From Akkermansia sp. (GTDB lineage: Bacteria; Verrucomicrobiota; Verrucomicrobiia; Verrucomicrobiales; Akkermansiaceae): 60,559 nt of DNA. A model generated the notes under the pieces. It saw nothing but the letters and a program-made list of their open reading frames with translations. It was not told where the DNA came from and ran no database searches. Of the stretch, positions 6,525 through 15,932 are shown one piece after another. Position numbers and translations under genes: made by a program. The stretch is from positions 1 to 60,559 of the forward strand of contig JAFQGD010000007.1 in NCBI GenBank assembly GCA_017398355.1. Reading direction: 5' to 3'. Position 1 is the first letter of the stretch, and the number at the start of each line of letters is the position of its first letter.

Positions 6525-8168
6525 ATGGCAGTAGAAGAAACAACAACAGAAAGCTGGGGCAGCCGCCTTGGTGGCTCCATCAAAGGAGTTCTTGCGGGCG
6601 CAATACTCTTCATTGCTGGTATCCCCCTGTTGTTCTGGAACGAAGGCCGCACCGTCAAGACCACTCAGGCATTGGAAGAAGGCGCAGCTAATTGCACGGT
6701 GGTACCATCTGCCGATACGGTAGATGCCGCCAACGAGGGAAAGCTCATCCACATCACCGGCACAGCAGCTACAGAAGACATCCTCACGGATGAGCTCTTC
6801 AGTGGCATCAGCACCAAAGGCATGCGACTGAGCCGCAAAGTGGAGTACTACCAATGGGTGGAGGATTCCAAGAGCGAAACCAAGAAGAACGTAGGCGGCT
6901 CCACAACAACGAAGACCACCTACACCTATTCCAAAAAGTGGGTAAGCAGCCCGGAAGACTCCTCCGAGTTTAAGGAAGCAGGCCACGAAAACACCGTTTT
7001 CTTTGCAGAGGCAGAGGATAGCACCCAGTACGCACAGCAAGCCACATTGGGTGCATTCTCACTTACATCCAGACAAATCAGCTCAATCTCCGGGCAGGAA
7101 AATGTAAAACTTGAAGGAGTACAGTGGCCGGAAGCACTGAAAGGGCGCACCACCGTCTCCGGCAACACGCTTTATATTGGCCGTGCAGCCAACCCCATGC
7201 AGGCAGCCATCGCCGAAAAAGGCGCAGCTCCCCAGCTGCCGGTGGAACAAGGCTACGTGCAGATTGAAAATGAGCCCGGCAAGAATCTGCTTGTTGTGCA
7301 GGATGGAGGACTGGTCTATGTGCAGTCCTCCATGGGTGAGCTTTACCAGCTCGTAGGAGATGCAAACGGGACTCCCATGGTGCAATTGCGCAATGGAGCA
7401 CTCCGCAACGTGACAGGCGAGGCTGAGATGGTCGGTCCTGCCCCCACTTTCCCCTACCAGATACCGGCATCCATCCAAGTAGAACGCTTGGGCGAATGCC
7501 CCGTGGTATGCATCGGCACATACGCCTATGTCCGCACGAGCGACAACCGTCTGCTCAATATCAAGCCCTATCAGGATTATTTCGTGGTAACAGACAATGG
7601 TGTCATGCGCAAAGCAAACATCATGCTGGCGCCCACAGCTGCAGGAGATAAGGGAACCGCAGATCCCTCCGCACCACAGGTAGGTGATGTACGCATCACT
7701 TGGACCTATGTTGGCCCGCAGAAACCTGTGAGCATTGTTGCAGTACAAACAGGCAATACATTTGCTCCGTATGTATCACAATCCAGCGGTTACAAAGTTG
7801 ATATGCTCTCCAATGGCATCAAAACCAAGGAAGAAATGTTCCAGAATGCAGAAAGCGCCAACACAACGATGGCATGGATTCTGCGTTTTGTCGGATGGCT
7901 CATTATGTACATTGGTTTGGGCATGATATTCAAGCCTCTCTCCGTGCTGGGTGATGTATTGCCCATCTTGGGTGATTTGGTTGGCGTAGGCACGGGCATA
8001 TTGTCCTTCCTCATCTCCGCCGCGGTGGCTCTTATCGTCATCGCCATTGCATGGGTCTTCTACCGCCCGGTCTTGGGCATCATTCTACTGGCCATCGGCA
8101 TCGGTCTTATCGTATTGCTCATCAAGAAAAAGAAGAGCAGAAAAGCCGCAGCTCCGGCAGCAGAATAA
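6525..8168 (+). CDS. TMEM43-family membrane protein
   Basis: A 547-residue protein of the TMEM43 (LUMA) family, which in bacteria is a membrane protein of unknown biochemical role. It shows the family layout. One membrane segment lies near the N-terminus (about residues 20-38, IKGVLAGAILFIAGIPLLFW, directly followed by NEGRTVKT). A large extracytoplasmic domain follows with the typical early motif KLIHITGTA and later SRKVEYYQWVED. Three to four membrane helices lie at about 445-535, and the tail is Lys-rich (IKKKKSRKAA). The start at MAVEETTTES was chosen because the N-E-G-R motif then lies at the usual distance. A GC-rich hairpin follows the gene. Confidence 0.88.
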   Translation: MAVEETTTESWGSRLGGSIKGVLAGAILFIAGIPLLFWNEGRTVKTTQALEEGAANCTVVPSADTVDAANEGKLIHITGTAATEDILTDELFSGISTKGMRLSRKVEYYQWVEDSKSETKKNVGGSTTTKTTYTYSKKWVSSPEDSSEFKEAGHENTVFFAEAEDSTQYAQQATLGAFSLTSRQISSISGQENVKLEGVQWPEALKGRTTVSGNTLYIGRAANPMQAAIAEKGAAPQLPVEQGYVQIENEPGKNLLVVQDGGLVYVQSSMGELYQLVGDANGTPMVQLRNGALRNVTGEAEMVGPAPTFPYQIPASIQVERLGECPVVCIGTYAYVRTSDNRLLNIKPYQDYFVVTDNGVMRKANIMLAPTAAGDKGTADPSAPQVGDVRITWTYVGPQKPVSIVAVQTGNTFAPYVSQSSGYKVDMLSNGIKTKEEMFQNAESANTTMAWILRFVGWLIMYIGLGMIFKPLSVLGDVLPILGDLVGVGTGILSFLISAAVALIVIAIAWVFYRPVLGIILLAIGIGLIVLLIKKKKSRKAAAPAAE

Positions 8169-8189
8169 ACTCATTTTTCTATCCATTTG

Positions 8190-8213
8190 GCGGGGTGCTT
8201 TAGGGCACCCCGC
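8190..8213 (+). terminator. GC-rich hairpin after the TMEM43 gene
   Basis: Stem GCGGGGTGC with its complement GCACCCCGC around a 6-nt loop. There is no T-run, so it may be an mRNA 3'-end stabiliser or weak terminator rather than a classical one. Confidence 0.5.
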
Positions 8214-8232
8214 AACTTATTCTAAGACAAAC

Positions 8233-9057
8233 ATGAAGGCTCGATTCCTGTTTTTGAGTTTGCTGGCTGCGGTGTTTTCTTACGCTGCACAGGCCTCCCC
8301 CATCCAAGAAATTGCCCGCCAATACGAGGGGGATCCTCATCATGATATCATTATCAGATTTTACAACGATATTCAGCGCACAAACAACGCCAATATACAG
8401 GACGCAAGCGGGCGTACACTGCTGATGTATTGCCTGCAAGAGCTACCGGAGATGCACATGGCTCAGCTCATTCACCCCTTATTACTTGCCGGGCTGAGCC
8501 CCCATACAGCCGATATCGCCACCGGGTACACACCCCTTCACTATGCTGCCCTGCGCAATGACTACCGCCTCTCATGCCGTCTTTTGGCCTTTGGTGCAAA
8601 CCGCGGGGCAAAAGACAAATATGGGCGAACTCCGGCCCAATTATCCACCCTTCCACAACTAAAAGAACTGCTCAGTACCGGCAAACCGGTAGAAATACAT
8701 AGCCAAAGAGCAGCCGCCCTTCACACCAAAGCCTGCCAAGGAGACAGCGCGGCCCAATACAAACTGGCACAGCTTTATCGCGATGAATCCACAGAAGAAA
8801 TAAGCTCCATGAGTGCTTGGGTGAATGACCCCAACTGCCCCGATGTGGATGCAGCCGAAAGTCGCTGCTGGTTGGAACAAGCGGTCGCAAAGCATTATCC
8901 CCCGGCAATGCATGAGCTGGCATTGAAGCTCATGTGGGGCATGGATGGTAAACAAGACGAGGCAACCGCTTACGAATTGCTGCAACAAGCAGCACAAGCC
9001 GGATACAACGAATCTATCAATTTCCTCAAAGAAAACCCTACCCCCCACAAACCATGA
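8233..9057 (+). CDS. Secreted ankyrin plus Sel1-repeat protein
   Basis: A 274-residue protein with a Sec signal peptide (residues 1-21, MKARFLFLSLLAAVFSYAAQ, cleavage probably after AQA). Ankyrin-type repeats occupy about residues 50-150 (GRTLLMYCLQ, GYTPLHYAALRNDYRLSCR, YGRTPAQL). Sel1-like repeats follow at about 165-265 (ACQGDSAAQYKLAQLYRD, DEATAYELLQQAAQAGY). Both repeat types make helical solenoids for protein binding, so a periplasmic adaptor role is likely. Its stop overlaps the start of the next gene (ATGA at 9054-9057). Confidence 0.85.
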   Translation: MKARFLFLSLLAAVFSYAAQASPIQEIARQYEGDPHHDIIIRFYNDIQRTNNANIQDASGRTLLMYCLQELPEMHMAQLIHPLLLAGLSPHTADIATGYTPLHYAALRNDYRLSCRLLAFGANRGAKDKYGRTPAQLSTLPQLKELLSTGKPVEIHSQRAAALHTKACQGDSAAQYKLAQLYRDESTEEISSMSAWVNDPNCPDVDAAESRCWLEQAVAKHYPPAMHELALKLMWGMDGKQDEATAYELLQQAAQAGYNESINFLKENPTPHKP

Positions 9058-9248
9058 CCGTTTACATAGATGATACCGCCGTACGCATTTTCTCCGGAGC
9101 CACTGCTCTGGACGCTCTGCGTCGCTATTGCACTGATAACAACCTTCCCCTGCCCCAAGGCGAACTCTACGATGCCTGGGGCAATGTCATTGCCCCCGAT
9201 AGTCCCATGAACGAGGGCCGCCGCATCTACACCACCTCACCCACCTGA
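9054..9248 (+). CDS. Small beta-grasp-like protein
   Basis: A 64-residue protein whose start overlaps the preceding stop (ATGA). The pattern V-x-I-D-x-x-x-V-x-I-F-S-G-A-T-A-L-D-A-L-R resembles the first beta-hairpin and helix of ThiS/ferredoxin-like beta-grasp domains. The end (IYTTSPT) does not carry the Gly-Gly tail of sulfur carriers. The fold call is an inference from pattern alone. It lies 16 nt ahead of the 5'-nucleotidase gene, so a shared transcript with that exported enzyme is likely, although this small protein has no signal peptide. Confidence 0.65.
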   Translation: MTVYIDDTAVRIFSGATALDALRRYCTDNNLPLPQGELYDAWGNVIAPDSPMNEGRRIYTTSPT

Positions 9249-9264
9249 CCATTCACCCACAAGC

Positions 9265-10683
9265 ATGAAAGCGCCCTCCCTATTCGCGCTCATGGCGTTT
9301 TTAGGCAACGCCATAGGAGCGCAAGTCACCATTCTGGGCATCAACGATATGCATGCGGATGTGGATAATCTGCCACAATTGGCAAACTACCTGAAAACCG
9401 AGCGCGCCCAAAACCCGGACATCCTTCTCCTCTCTGCTGGGGACAACCGCACCGGCAGCCCCTATGTGGACATTGGAGACCACCCGGGCGCACCCATGAT
9501 TCAGCTCATGAACAAGCTGGGCTTCAACCTCTCCACCTTGGGCAATCATGAGTTCGATGCCGGCGAAGAAGCCCTGCGCTATTGCCTGAACTTGGCAGAG
9601 TTCCCTTTTGTCTGTGCCAACGTCAAGGCGACATCGGGAGAAGCACTCAAGCTGAAGCCCTACCATATCTTTGAGCGCAACGGTGTGCGTATTGGTGTGC
9701 TGGGTTTGCTACAAACAGGCGACAACGGGTTACCGGATGCCCACCCGGACCAAGTCAAAACGCTCAGCTTCCGCTCGCCTTTTGAAGTCGTGCGCGACTA
9801 CGCCTATCTGCGCGAGCAGTGCGATGTACTCATCTTGCTGACTCACATAGGCTTTGAAGACGACGTAAAGCTTGCCCAAATGTTCCCCGAAGCGGATGCC
9901 ATCATCGGTGGGCACTCGCACACACGAGTGGAAAAAGAGCAGGTCATCAACGGCGTTCTCATCACCCAAACGGAAAACAAGGTCAAATACCTCACCAAAC
10001 TAACCTTTGATGTAGAAAATGGCAAGGTAAAGGAGCGTAAGTTCGAGCTTATCTCCCTGCGCAAACTTCCAAAAGATGCCGACATGCAAACAGCGGTGGA
10101 AAAGGTGAAAAACAACCCCTACATGACTCGCAAGCTCACCACCTTCCCAGCCGACATCAATCGCCGGGAAAGTTTGGGCTGCCTGATAGCAGATGCCCTG
10201 CGTTTCTGTCTACAATCAGACATTGCAGTGGTCAACATGGGTAATGTGCGTCTGGAAAGCTTCCCTGCGGGAGAGTTCAAGGTGGAGGATTGCTACCGCC
10301 TGGATCCCTTCGGCAACAAGAATGTGGTCATGAAACTCACGGGGCGTCAACTTATTGATTTCCTCAATGCAATCCCCTCTACGGATCACCACGGTGCTCC
10401 CTGCGTATCCGGTTTGCGCTACAAAGCCAACAAACCGGAAGGAGAGCTCAAACCGATGCAGGTCACAGAAGCCACAATGGAAGACGGCACCCCCTTGAAC
10501 TCGGATGCAGTCTACACCGTGACAACGAATTCATACCTCATGGCCACCGTGCCCAACATACCCCGGGTAGAAACAAGTGTCTACGATTTGGACAGCGCCG
10601 GATGCATGATTCAGTTTCTCGATGGCAAAGCAGAAGTTGATTATTCCAACGTTTCCCGTGTCGAACTCAATATCTGTAAATAA
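9265..10683 (+). CDS. Exported bifunctional metallophosphatase / 5'-nucleotidase (UshA-like)
   Basis: A 472-residue enzyme of the UshA/CpdB type with a short signal peptide (residues 1-19). The N-terminal calcineurin-like domain carries the metal-site motifs GINDMHADVD (where D-x-H is usual), SAGDNRTG, LGNHEFDAG and IIGGHSHT. The C-terminal 5'-nucleotidase domain (about 290-470) has RRESLGCLIADALR, VVNMGNVR (where GG/GN-x-R is usual) and a substrate-binding segment near LDPFGN. It probably hydrolyses periplasmic nucleotides to nucleosides and phosphate. It follows the beta-grasp gene by 16 nt. Confidence 0.93.
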   Translation: MKAPSLFALMAFLGNAIGAQVTILGINDMHADVDNLPQLANYLKTERAQNPDILLLSAGDNRTGSPYVDIGDHPGAPMIQLMNKLGFNLSTLGNHEFDAGEEALRYCLNLAEFPFVCANVKATSGEALKLKPYHIFERNGVRIGVLGLLQTGDNGLPDAHPDQVKTLSFRSPFEVVRDYAYLREQCDVLILLTHIGFEDDVKLAQMFPEADAIIGGHSHTRVEKEQVINGVLITQTENKVKYLTKLTFDVENGKVKERKFELISLRKLPKDADMQTAVEKVKNNPYMTRKLTTFPADINRRESLGCLIADALRFCLQSDIAVVNMGNVRLESFPAGEFKVEDCYRLDPFGNKNVVMKLTGRQLIDFLNAIPSTDHHGAPCVSGLRYKANKPEGELKPMQVTEATMEDGTPLNSDAVYTVTTNSYLMATVPNIPRVETSVYDLDSAGCMIQFLDGKAEVDYSNVSRVELNICK

Positions 10684-10753
10684 TTTGCTTGTTCCTAAAT
10701 CAATCTCGCGGTCTCGCCCGCTTATTTAAAGTAGAACACGACCATTCACCCGC

Positions 10754-12508
10754 ATGAAAAGGAATCTTTGCATCGCCTTGCTACTGGGGCTCAACACCGC
10801 GTGGGGTGTACCCGCACCCACTACTGCGGCGCACCACTCGATTCGCTTGAACATGGAGGCCGCAGAGATTGCGCGCACGGGGCTCAACGAAGCACCCGGT
10901 GGTATTTGGTACAAGCTGGATAATCTATCTCCCTTACAAGTCAGTTTCCCGGAGATTGATACTTTTACAGCATCCACCACGTATGGTGCAGATTTGAGCT
11001 CGGATATCTGCGCTACCTACATTCCCCAAAAAGATAGCGAGGCAGCGGTGGTGAAACTGAGTTGCCCGGATTTCTCTGCCGTGGTGAAATTAAACTTCAC
11101 CGCCAAAGATTCCGGCACAGCGGAAATCACATGGAACGAAGCAGGAGAAACACGCCACCTGCGCGGTGCCTCATTCACCATGCGCCCGGAGGGGGATGCC
11201 ACCGGCATCCTCCTGCCCATGGAGCAACCCGAAGGCGACCCACCCCTGTGGAATGACGGACTTGCATCCATACTGAGCAACATCGAATCTACCGTCTACC
11301 ACACTGCCACAGACAAATTGTACCAAAAGCGGCTTGTTTCCCTGCTTCCTTTGGTGATGGTGATGCACAATGCCTCCTACACCACCCCGGATTTCAAAGG
11401 AAACACAGCCCTGCACTATGCGTGTGGGCTCAGCCAGCTGGAATTGGTGACATGGCTGGTAAACCACGGTGCAGATTTGGAAGCACGCACAGACAAAGGA
11501 GCCACCATAGATGCCTGCGTGAGCGGGCGCAATGCAGCTTCCATCAAAAGCCTGTTGAAACGCGCCCGCACCGAGCGAGATACGGCCCCGAGTGGCCCCA
11601 TCGTTGATGAAGACACCGCTCGAGCCATGGCAGGGATGCTGGAAACCGCCTTTTCTTGTGCAGACATCCGCTCGGCAGCATACCGGATACCGCAAAAAGA
11701 CACTCAAGTGGAGCAAGCGGCACTTGCACTCTACTCATACGTTAAAAGCAAGAAATGCCTCCCTGCATGGGTAGACAAAACAGAGCCACTGGGAAATCTC
11801 TTGGAACTCTCGCTGAGAGCCAAGATCAGCGAGGCCATGTATCTGGAGTCTCTCACCAAACAGCTCACTACCCTGCGGCAACAAGCTCTTGCACAATATC
11901 GGAATGAAGGCAAAGCACTTGCGATGTTGCCGTACATGATGAGCGTGCGGGAGGCCGACCACACTTGGCACGATGGGGCCACCGCCATGTACCGCGCTGC
12001 CAAAGAAGGCAATGTGGGGCTTGTGCGCTGGCTGCTGAAACATGGCATAAGACACCTCAGGAATGAACGAGGAGAGACCGTCGGTGTACCGGACAATGCC
12101 CCGAACGCCTCTCTTATTTGCAGCATATTGGCTCCGAACTCCCCACGCGGTGTGCAAGGTTGTATCGCCCCGGAACAGGTAGTGGGAAAAACACTCTGCA
12201 TGTTCGATGAAAAACAGCAGCTTCGTTTAAGCATCAACTGGCAGCATTCCAATGCCGAATCCGAGGGAGAAATAAAAGAAAATGAGGACTGGTGTATCGA
12301 AGAAAAGAGCTACAAACGCACCGGCGATTGCAACGCTAGCGTGACACTCCGAACCCAATGGGCACCAGGTGGTAGCTATGCTGCCGGGTGGCGGGATATT
12401 ACCATCGACCTCACCTTCACCTCAGGAGAAGAAGGCACGGCCACCTACACAGAGTGCAACAAACAAGGCGAAGAATCGGCTTACACCGGTACTTTTACCC
12501 TCAAATAA
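10754..12508 (+). CDS. Exported ankyrin protein with beta-rich domains at both ends (paralogue 1)
   Basis: A 584-residue protein with a signal peptide (1-18). I see an N-terminal beta-rich domain (about 28-146) ending in LNFTAKDSGTAEITW...ASFTMRP, then a linker with KLYQKRLVSLLPLV. An ankyrin unit follows (about 214-268, GNTALHYACGLSQLELVTW), then a helical middle part and a second ankyrin unit (about 405-440, ATAMYRAAKEGNVGLVRWLL). The C-terminal domain (about 470-584) ends in LTFTSGEEGTATY, like the N-terminal one. Two downstream genes share these modules. The beta domain is not one I can name. Probable role: periplasmic or surface protein binding. Confidence 0.8.
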   Translation: MKRNLCIALLLGLNTAWGVPAPTTAAHHSIRLNMEAAEIARTGLNEAPGGIWYKLDNLSPLQVSFPEIDTFTASTTYGADLSSDICATYIPQKDSEAAVVKLSCPDFSAVVKLNFTAKDSGTAEITWNEAGETRHLRGASFTMRPEGDATGILLPMEQPEGDPPLWNDGLASILSNIESTVYHTATDKLYQKRLVSLLPLVMVMHNASYTTPDFKGNTALHYACGLSQLELVTWLVNHGADLEARTDKGATIDACVSGRNAASIKSLLKRARTERDTAPSGPIVDEDTARAMAGMLETAFSCADIRSAAYRIPQKDTQVEQAALALYSYVKSKKCLPAWVDKTEPLGNLLELSLRAKISEAMYLESLTKQLTTLRQQALAQYRNEGKALAMLPYMMSVREADHTWHDGATAMYRAAKEGNVGLVRWLLKHGIRHLRNERGETVGVPDNAPNASLICSILAPNSPRGVQGCIAPEQVVGKTLCMFDEKQQLRLSINWQHSNAESEGEIKENEDWCIEEKSYKRTGDCNASVTLRTQWAPGGSYAAGWRDITIDLTFTSGEEGTATYTECNKQGEESAYTGTFTLK

Positions 12509-12517
12509 ATACTCATC

Positions 12518-13384
12518 ATGAAGAACATGTTTTCGCCGTTATTCCTACCCGTGGCCTTTGCGATGCATGCCTCGGCACTCATGATACCCGGCACACTCGC
12601 AGATTCGTGTCTGGAGGTGGATTTGAGCAACATTGAAATCTGCGAGACGCAGGGCAACGCCGAGCCCCACAGCACATGGGAACGCAGCAGTCTCACCCCT
12701 CTCATTATCTGCTACCCGAAAGGAGCCGGCAATGAAATCAGCGTGCCGCATCCGGGCAACCGGGAGACCATCGGCGTGCCGGGCGCACCTTACCTACCGG
12801 ATGCCACGGCCAGCTATTCCCCTTTCACCAATGGTGAAAGCAAGGGGATACTCTATTTGGAGCATGCAGATTTTGAAGTACAAATCATCTTGCACTTTGA
12901 GCGAGAAAACGCGGATGGCACCTACTCCGGCACGGCAGAAATCACCTGGAAAGAAGCCGGCACCACCACACACATGCGCCATGCCACCTTCTGCACCCGC
13001 GCCATACAGCCGGCCGATTTTCCCCTGCAACTGCCCGTATCCCCGGCTCCCATAGAAGAGGCAACGGACAACCACTCCGAGCTGCAAGCAATCTTCTGTG
13101 AACTTCAGAACCGCCAAGCCCAAAATGCAGTAGAGGAGCTTTACCTGCGCCGCCTGCGCATGCTCCTGCCGCTCATCTTAGAACAGGGGGATGTGAACCT
13201 CACCACGCCGGAAACAAAAGGCAATACCGCCCTGCACTACGCCTGCGGGTTGGGACACGCGGAGCTGGTACGTGCGCTGGTGCAAGCCGGAGCCAACACC
13301 CAAGCGCGCACAGATAAAGGTGCCACCCCCCTCGATTGCGTGAGTGGCCCCCATAGTAGGCTCATCAAGACACTACTGAAATAA
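12518..13384 (+). CDS. Exported ankyrin protein with one beta-rich domain (paralogue 2)
   Basis: A 288-residue protein that is a shorter version of its upstream neighbour, starting 9 nt after that gene. It has a signal peptide (about 1-20), one beta-rich domain (about 22-165) ending in SGTAEITWKEAGTTTHMR, the conserved linker ELYLRRLRMLLPLI, and a C-terminal ankyrin unit (GNTALHYACGLGHAELVRAL, then TDKGATPLDCVSG). The C-terminal half of paralogue 1 is missing. The order and spacing of shared modules show that the cluster arose by tandem duplication. Confidence 0.8.
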   Translation: MKNMFSPLFLPVAFAMHASALMIPGTLADSCLEVDLSNIEICETQGNAEPHSTWERSSLTPLIICYPKGAGNEISVPHPGNRETIGVPGAPYLPDATASYSPFTNGESKGILYLEHADFEVQIILHFERENADGTYSGTAEITWKEAGTTTHMRHATFCTRAIQPADFPLQLPVSPAPIEEATDNHSELQAIFCELQNRQAQNAVEELYLRRLRMLLPLILEQGDVNLTTPETKGNTALHYACGLGHAELVRALVQAGANTQARTDKGATPLDCVSGPHSRLIKTLLK

Positions 13385-13404
13385 TTCCCGCCACCATCGC
13401 ACCC

Positions 13405-14565
13405 ATGCACAAAATTCTCCTCATCCTCTCGGTTCTTGCAGCGGCCTCCGTATCTGCCGCTGTGCAGGCACCTGCCAATTTGAATGGCTGTGAAATTCAA
13501 TTCAGCTACTCTCCCTCGTGGAAATTCACCCCGTTGCTCATGGGCTTAGGCAAAGCCGAACCCGGCACCACCAACACATACACCGTGCAGGGTGAATCCC
13601 TCCGCTACAATGTAACCTACGCCCCCCAAGCCACCGCATCCAAGGCCCTATTAACCATAGACGGCAAGCGGAATAAAGCCACCATCCGAATGACTTTTCA
13701 CACGACAACATGCGGCACAGCCCACATGAAATGGAATGGGGCAGATTGCTTTGACCTCACCTTCCGCGTACAGGAAAACGCAGCGCCGCAAGCCTATCTC
13801 CAACGCATGGGGGACCCCGTGGGAGATGTCATTCCCACCTCCTTAGCGGGCAAGGTGCTGGAAATTGATTTCGGCGGAGCTTTTGAATGCCGTTGGAATC
13901 CGGATACGGAGGAAACGAGCTACCATGCCAGCAACACCCAGCCGATGTCTGTGCAATTCCCTGTATCCGGCAGCAACTTCACCTGCCAAGGGCAGGATGG
14001 CACCCCCCTTGCCGTGCAATACGAACTCCGAAGCTGCGGGGCCATTGTGTCTATTGTTGGCGGGCAAGAACACAGTATAGAAATTTCGCTTGATTTTGCA
14101 AACTCCGAATCAGGCCTGGCTCACATCTACCGAATAGAAGGAGACAACACCTGGACAGAGCGCGCGGCGCGCTTCCGCATTCGCCCTGCCACCACCGATG
14201 ACGCCCGGGTAAACATGCCTCCAAAGCAAGGAGAAGATGATACGCTGGCAGACCTGATACGCGGGCTGGAAAACATTACCTACCCCACCGCTGTAGAGCG
14301 TCTATACCAAAAACGGCTGCTCTCCATCTTGCCACAAATCGCGCAGGGCGCCCCCGTCAACACTATCATCCCCAACGCCAACGGCACCACGGCACTTCAC
14401 AATGCCTGCGGGCTCAGCCACGCCGAACTCGTACAATGGCTTATCAACCACGGTGCAGACACCACAGCCAAAACGGCCAAAGGTGCCGGGGTGGATGCCT
14501 GCGTGGGTGGCAAAAATGCCCGCGTCATTCGCAGCATTCTCCAAAAAGCAAAGACCCCCCAATAA
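13405..14565 (+). CDS. Exported ankyrin protein with two tandem beta-rich domains (paralogue 3)
   Basis: A 386-residue protein with a signal peptide (1-20). It has two successive beta-rich domains: about 25-130, with TCGTAHMKWNGADCFDLTFR, and about 147-270, with SGLAHIYRIEGDN and ARFRIRP. The linker ERLYQKRLLSILPQI and an ankyrin unit (about 312-380, GTTALHNACGLSHAELVQWL) follow. It lies 20 nt after paralogue 2 and probably shares its transcript. Both beta domains are Cys-poor apart from a few scattered Cys that could form disulfides. Confidence 0.8.
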   Translation: MHKILLILSVLAAASVSAAVQAPANLNGCEIQFSYSPSWKFTPLLMGLGKAEPGTTNTYTVQGESLRYNVTYAPQATASKALLTIDGKRNKATIRMTFHTTTCGTAHMKWNGADCFDLTFRVQENAAPQAYLQRMGDPVGDVIPTSLAGKVLEIDFGGAFECRWNPDTEETSYHASNTQPMSVQFPVSGSNFTCQGQDGTPLAVQYELRSCGAIVSIVGGQEHSIEISLDFANSESGLAHIYRIEGDNTWTERAARFRIRPATTDDARVNMPPKQGEDDTLADLIRGLENITYPTAVERLYQKRLLSILPQIAQGAPVNTIIPNANGTTALHNACGLSHAELVQWLINHGADTTAKTAKGAGVDACVGGKNARVIRSILQKAKTPQ

Positions 14566-14591
14566 TTTCATTTTTCAAAAACTCATCTACC

Positions 14592-15902
14592 ATGACAAGA
14601 ACATTCATTCTAGCATTATTGCCCTTCATGGCACTGAGCTATCATGCGACGGCCGATGTAAAAAAAGCCAGCCAGCGAGATTTGGGCTATACCGAATACT
14701 ACTTAAAAGAATTTGAGGCAGAGGTAAAACGAGCCCAAGGCAGCGCCAACACCATGTTCCGCAATAAGAATGAAGCGCTTCGCCGCGTGCAAGCACTCAT
14801 GCAAGCCTACCCGGATGACCCCGCCGTGCAAGCTCTTTACGAACGCACCCGTACGGCCCTCATGATGAGTAAGGGTAACTATAATCAGATTACCCCCGCC
14901 ATGGTAGCCTACCTCAACAATGAAAAACAACTGCGAGAGAAATATGCCCAGCTTAGTGCGGCCAAATGGCAAGAACTTCTGCAGGGGCGAGAACTTCTCG
15001 CCCAAGTCTTCCCCACGGTAGACCCGCTCAAGAATACGCCGGAGACATCCCCCATCGATAAAACCATTGTATTGACGGATGTCAAGTACCCCGATAATCA
15101 ATTTGTAGGCGGTTCCGGTGAATACATTGTCGTAGGCAAACCCTCCACCGGGTTTTATTTCGTCAATATAAGCGGGCGCGAATGGCTCGGGCCGTACGAG
15201 GCTATCAAACGCTTCCGCCGCGAGGTGGATGGCTCGCTGGGTGATAGCTTCAACTTCACCGTACTGGGCAAAATCACCGGTCCGGTCATGGAAATTCCCG
15301 GCACCCGCCGCACCAATATGGCCTGGGGCTGGGTCGTAGAACCGGAGGCGCTTTATATTGATGGCCGCATCGTAGCAACCTTCGATGCCCAACACGAGAA
15401 GAGTGGCTCCTTTGTGGAGGAAGCGAAAGTAGCCGGCATCAAGGAGGGCTGGTACACGGAGAAGGATGTGCCGGATAACGCAACGCCCGAACGCGTGATG
15501 GAAATCTTCTTAGCCTCCATCAAAGAGAAAAACTACCCTCTCTACCGCAAATGCATCAACCCGGAACGCTATAAGACAGAAACAGCAGAATCCCTCTTGC
15601 GTTACCATTGGGATTTGCACCAGCAGCGCCTGCATGGCGAATATGTGCATGCCACCTTCAGCGACACCAAGATTACCGTTGCCAAGGGGCATGATGATAA
15701 GAATGATTTGGAAAATTTCTTTTTGAATGATGCCCAGCGCGCTCAGCTCACAAAAATGCAGGGCGAAAAAGTGGAATATGCCACCGTCCAAAGTCAAGCG
15801 TTCGATGCAAACGGCAAACAAATCGGCGTCAAGCATGCGCATAAGCTTATCCGCAAAGGCAATGGCCGCTGGTACGTGGATTCGTATGAAATCCGCTTCT
15901 GA
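14592..15902 (+). CDS. Exported protein of unknown function
   Basis: A 436-residue protein with a signal peptide (1-22, cleavage near ATA-DV). Residues 23-130 are helical and charged. The middle part (about 150-290) is beta-rich with aromatic motifs (SGEYIVVGKPSTGFYFVN, NMAWGWVVEPEALY). The C-terminal part (about 305-436, ATPERVMEIFLASIKEKNYP) resembles the helical start of NTF2-like domains, but I cannot confirm this. The start at 14592 was chosen because it gives a canonical signal peptide; the longer frame runs back into the preceding gene. It follows the ankyrin paralogues by 26 nt. Confidence 0.8.
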   Translation: MTRTFILALLPFMALSYHATADVKKASQRDLGYTEYYLKEFEAEVKRAQGSANTMFRNKNEALRRVQALMQAYPDDPAVQALYERTRTALMMSKGNYNQITPAMVAYLNNEKQLREKYAQLSAAKWQELLQGRELLAQVFPTVDPLKNTPETSPIDKTIVLTDVKYPDNQFVGGSGEYIVVGKPSTGFYFVNISGREWLGPYEAIKRFRREVDGSLGDSFNFTVLGKITGPVMEIPGTRRTNMAWGWVVEPEALYIDGRIVATFDAQHEKSGSFVEEAKVAGIKEGWYTEKDVPDNATPERVMEIFLASIKEKNYPLYRKCINPERYKTETAESLLRYHWDLHQQRLHGEYVHATFSDTKITVAKGHDDKNDLENFFLNDAQRAQLTKMQGEKVEYATVQSQAFDANGKQIGVKHAHKLIRKGNGRWYVDSYEIRF

Positions 15903-15932
15903 TAATTTGAACTTTGACACTTTTACTAAGAC

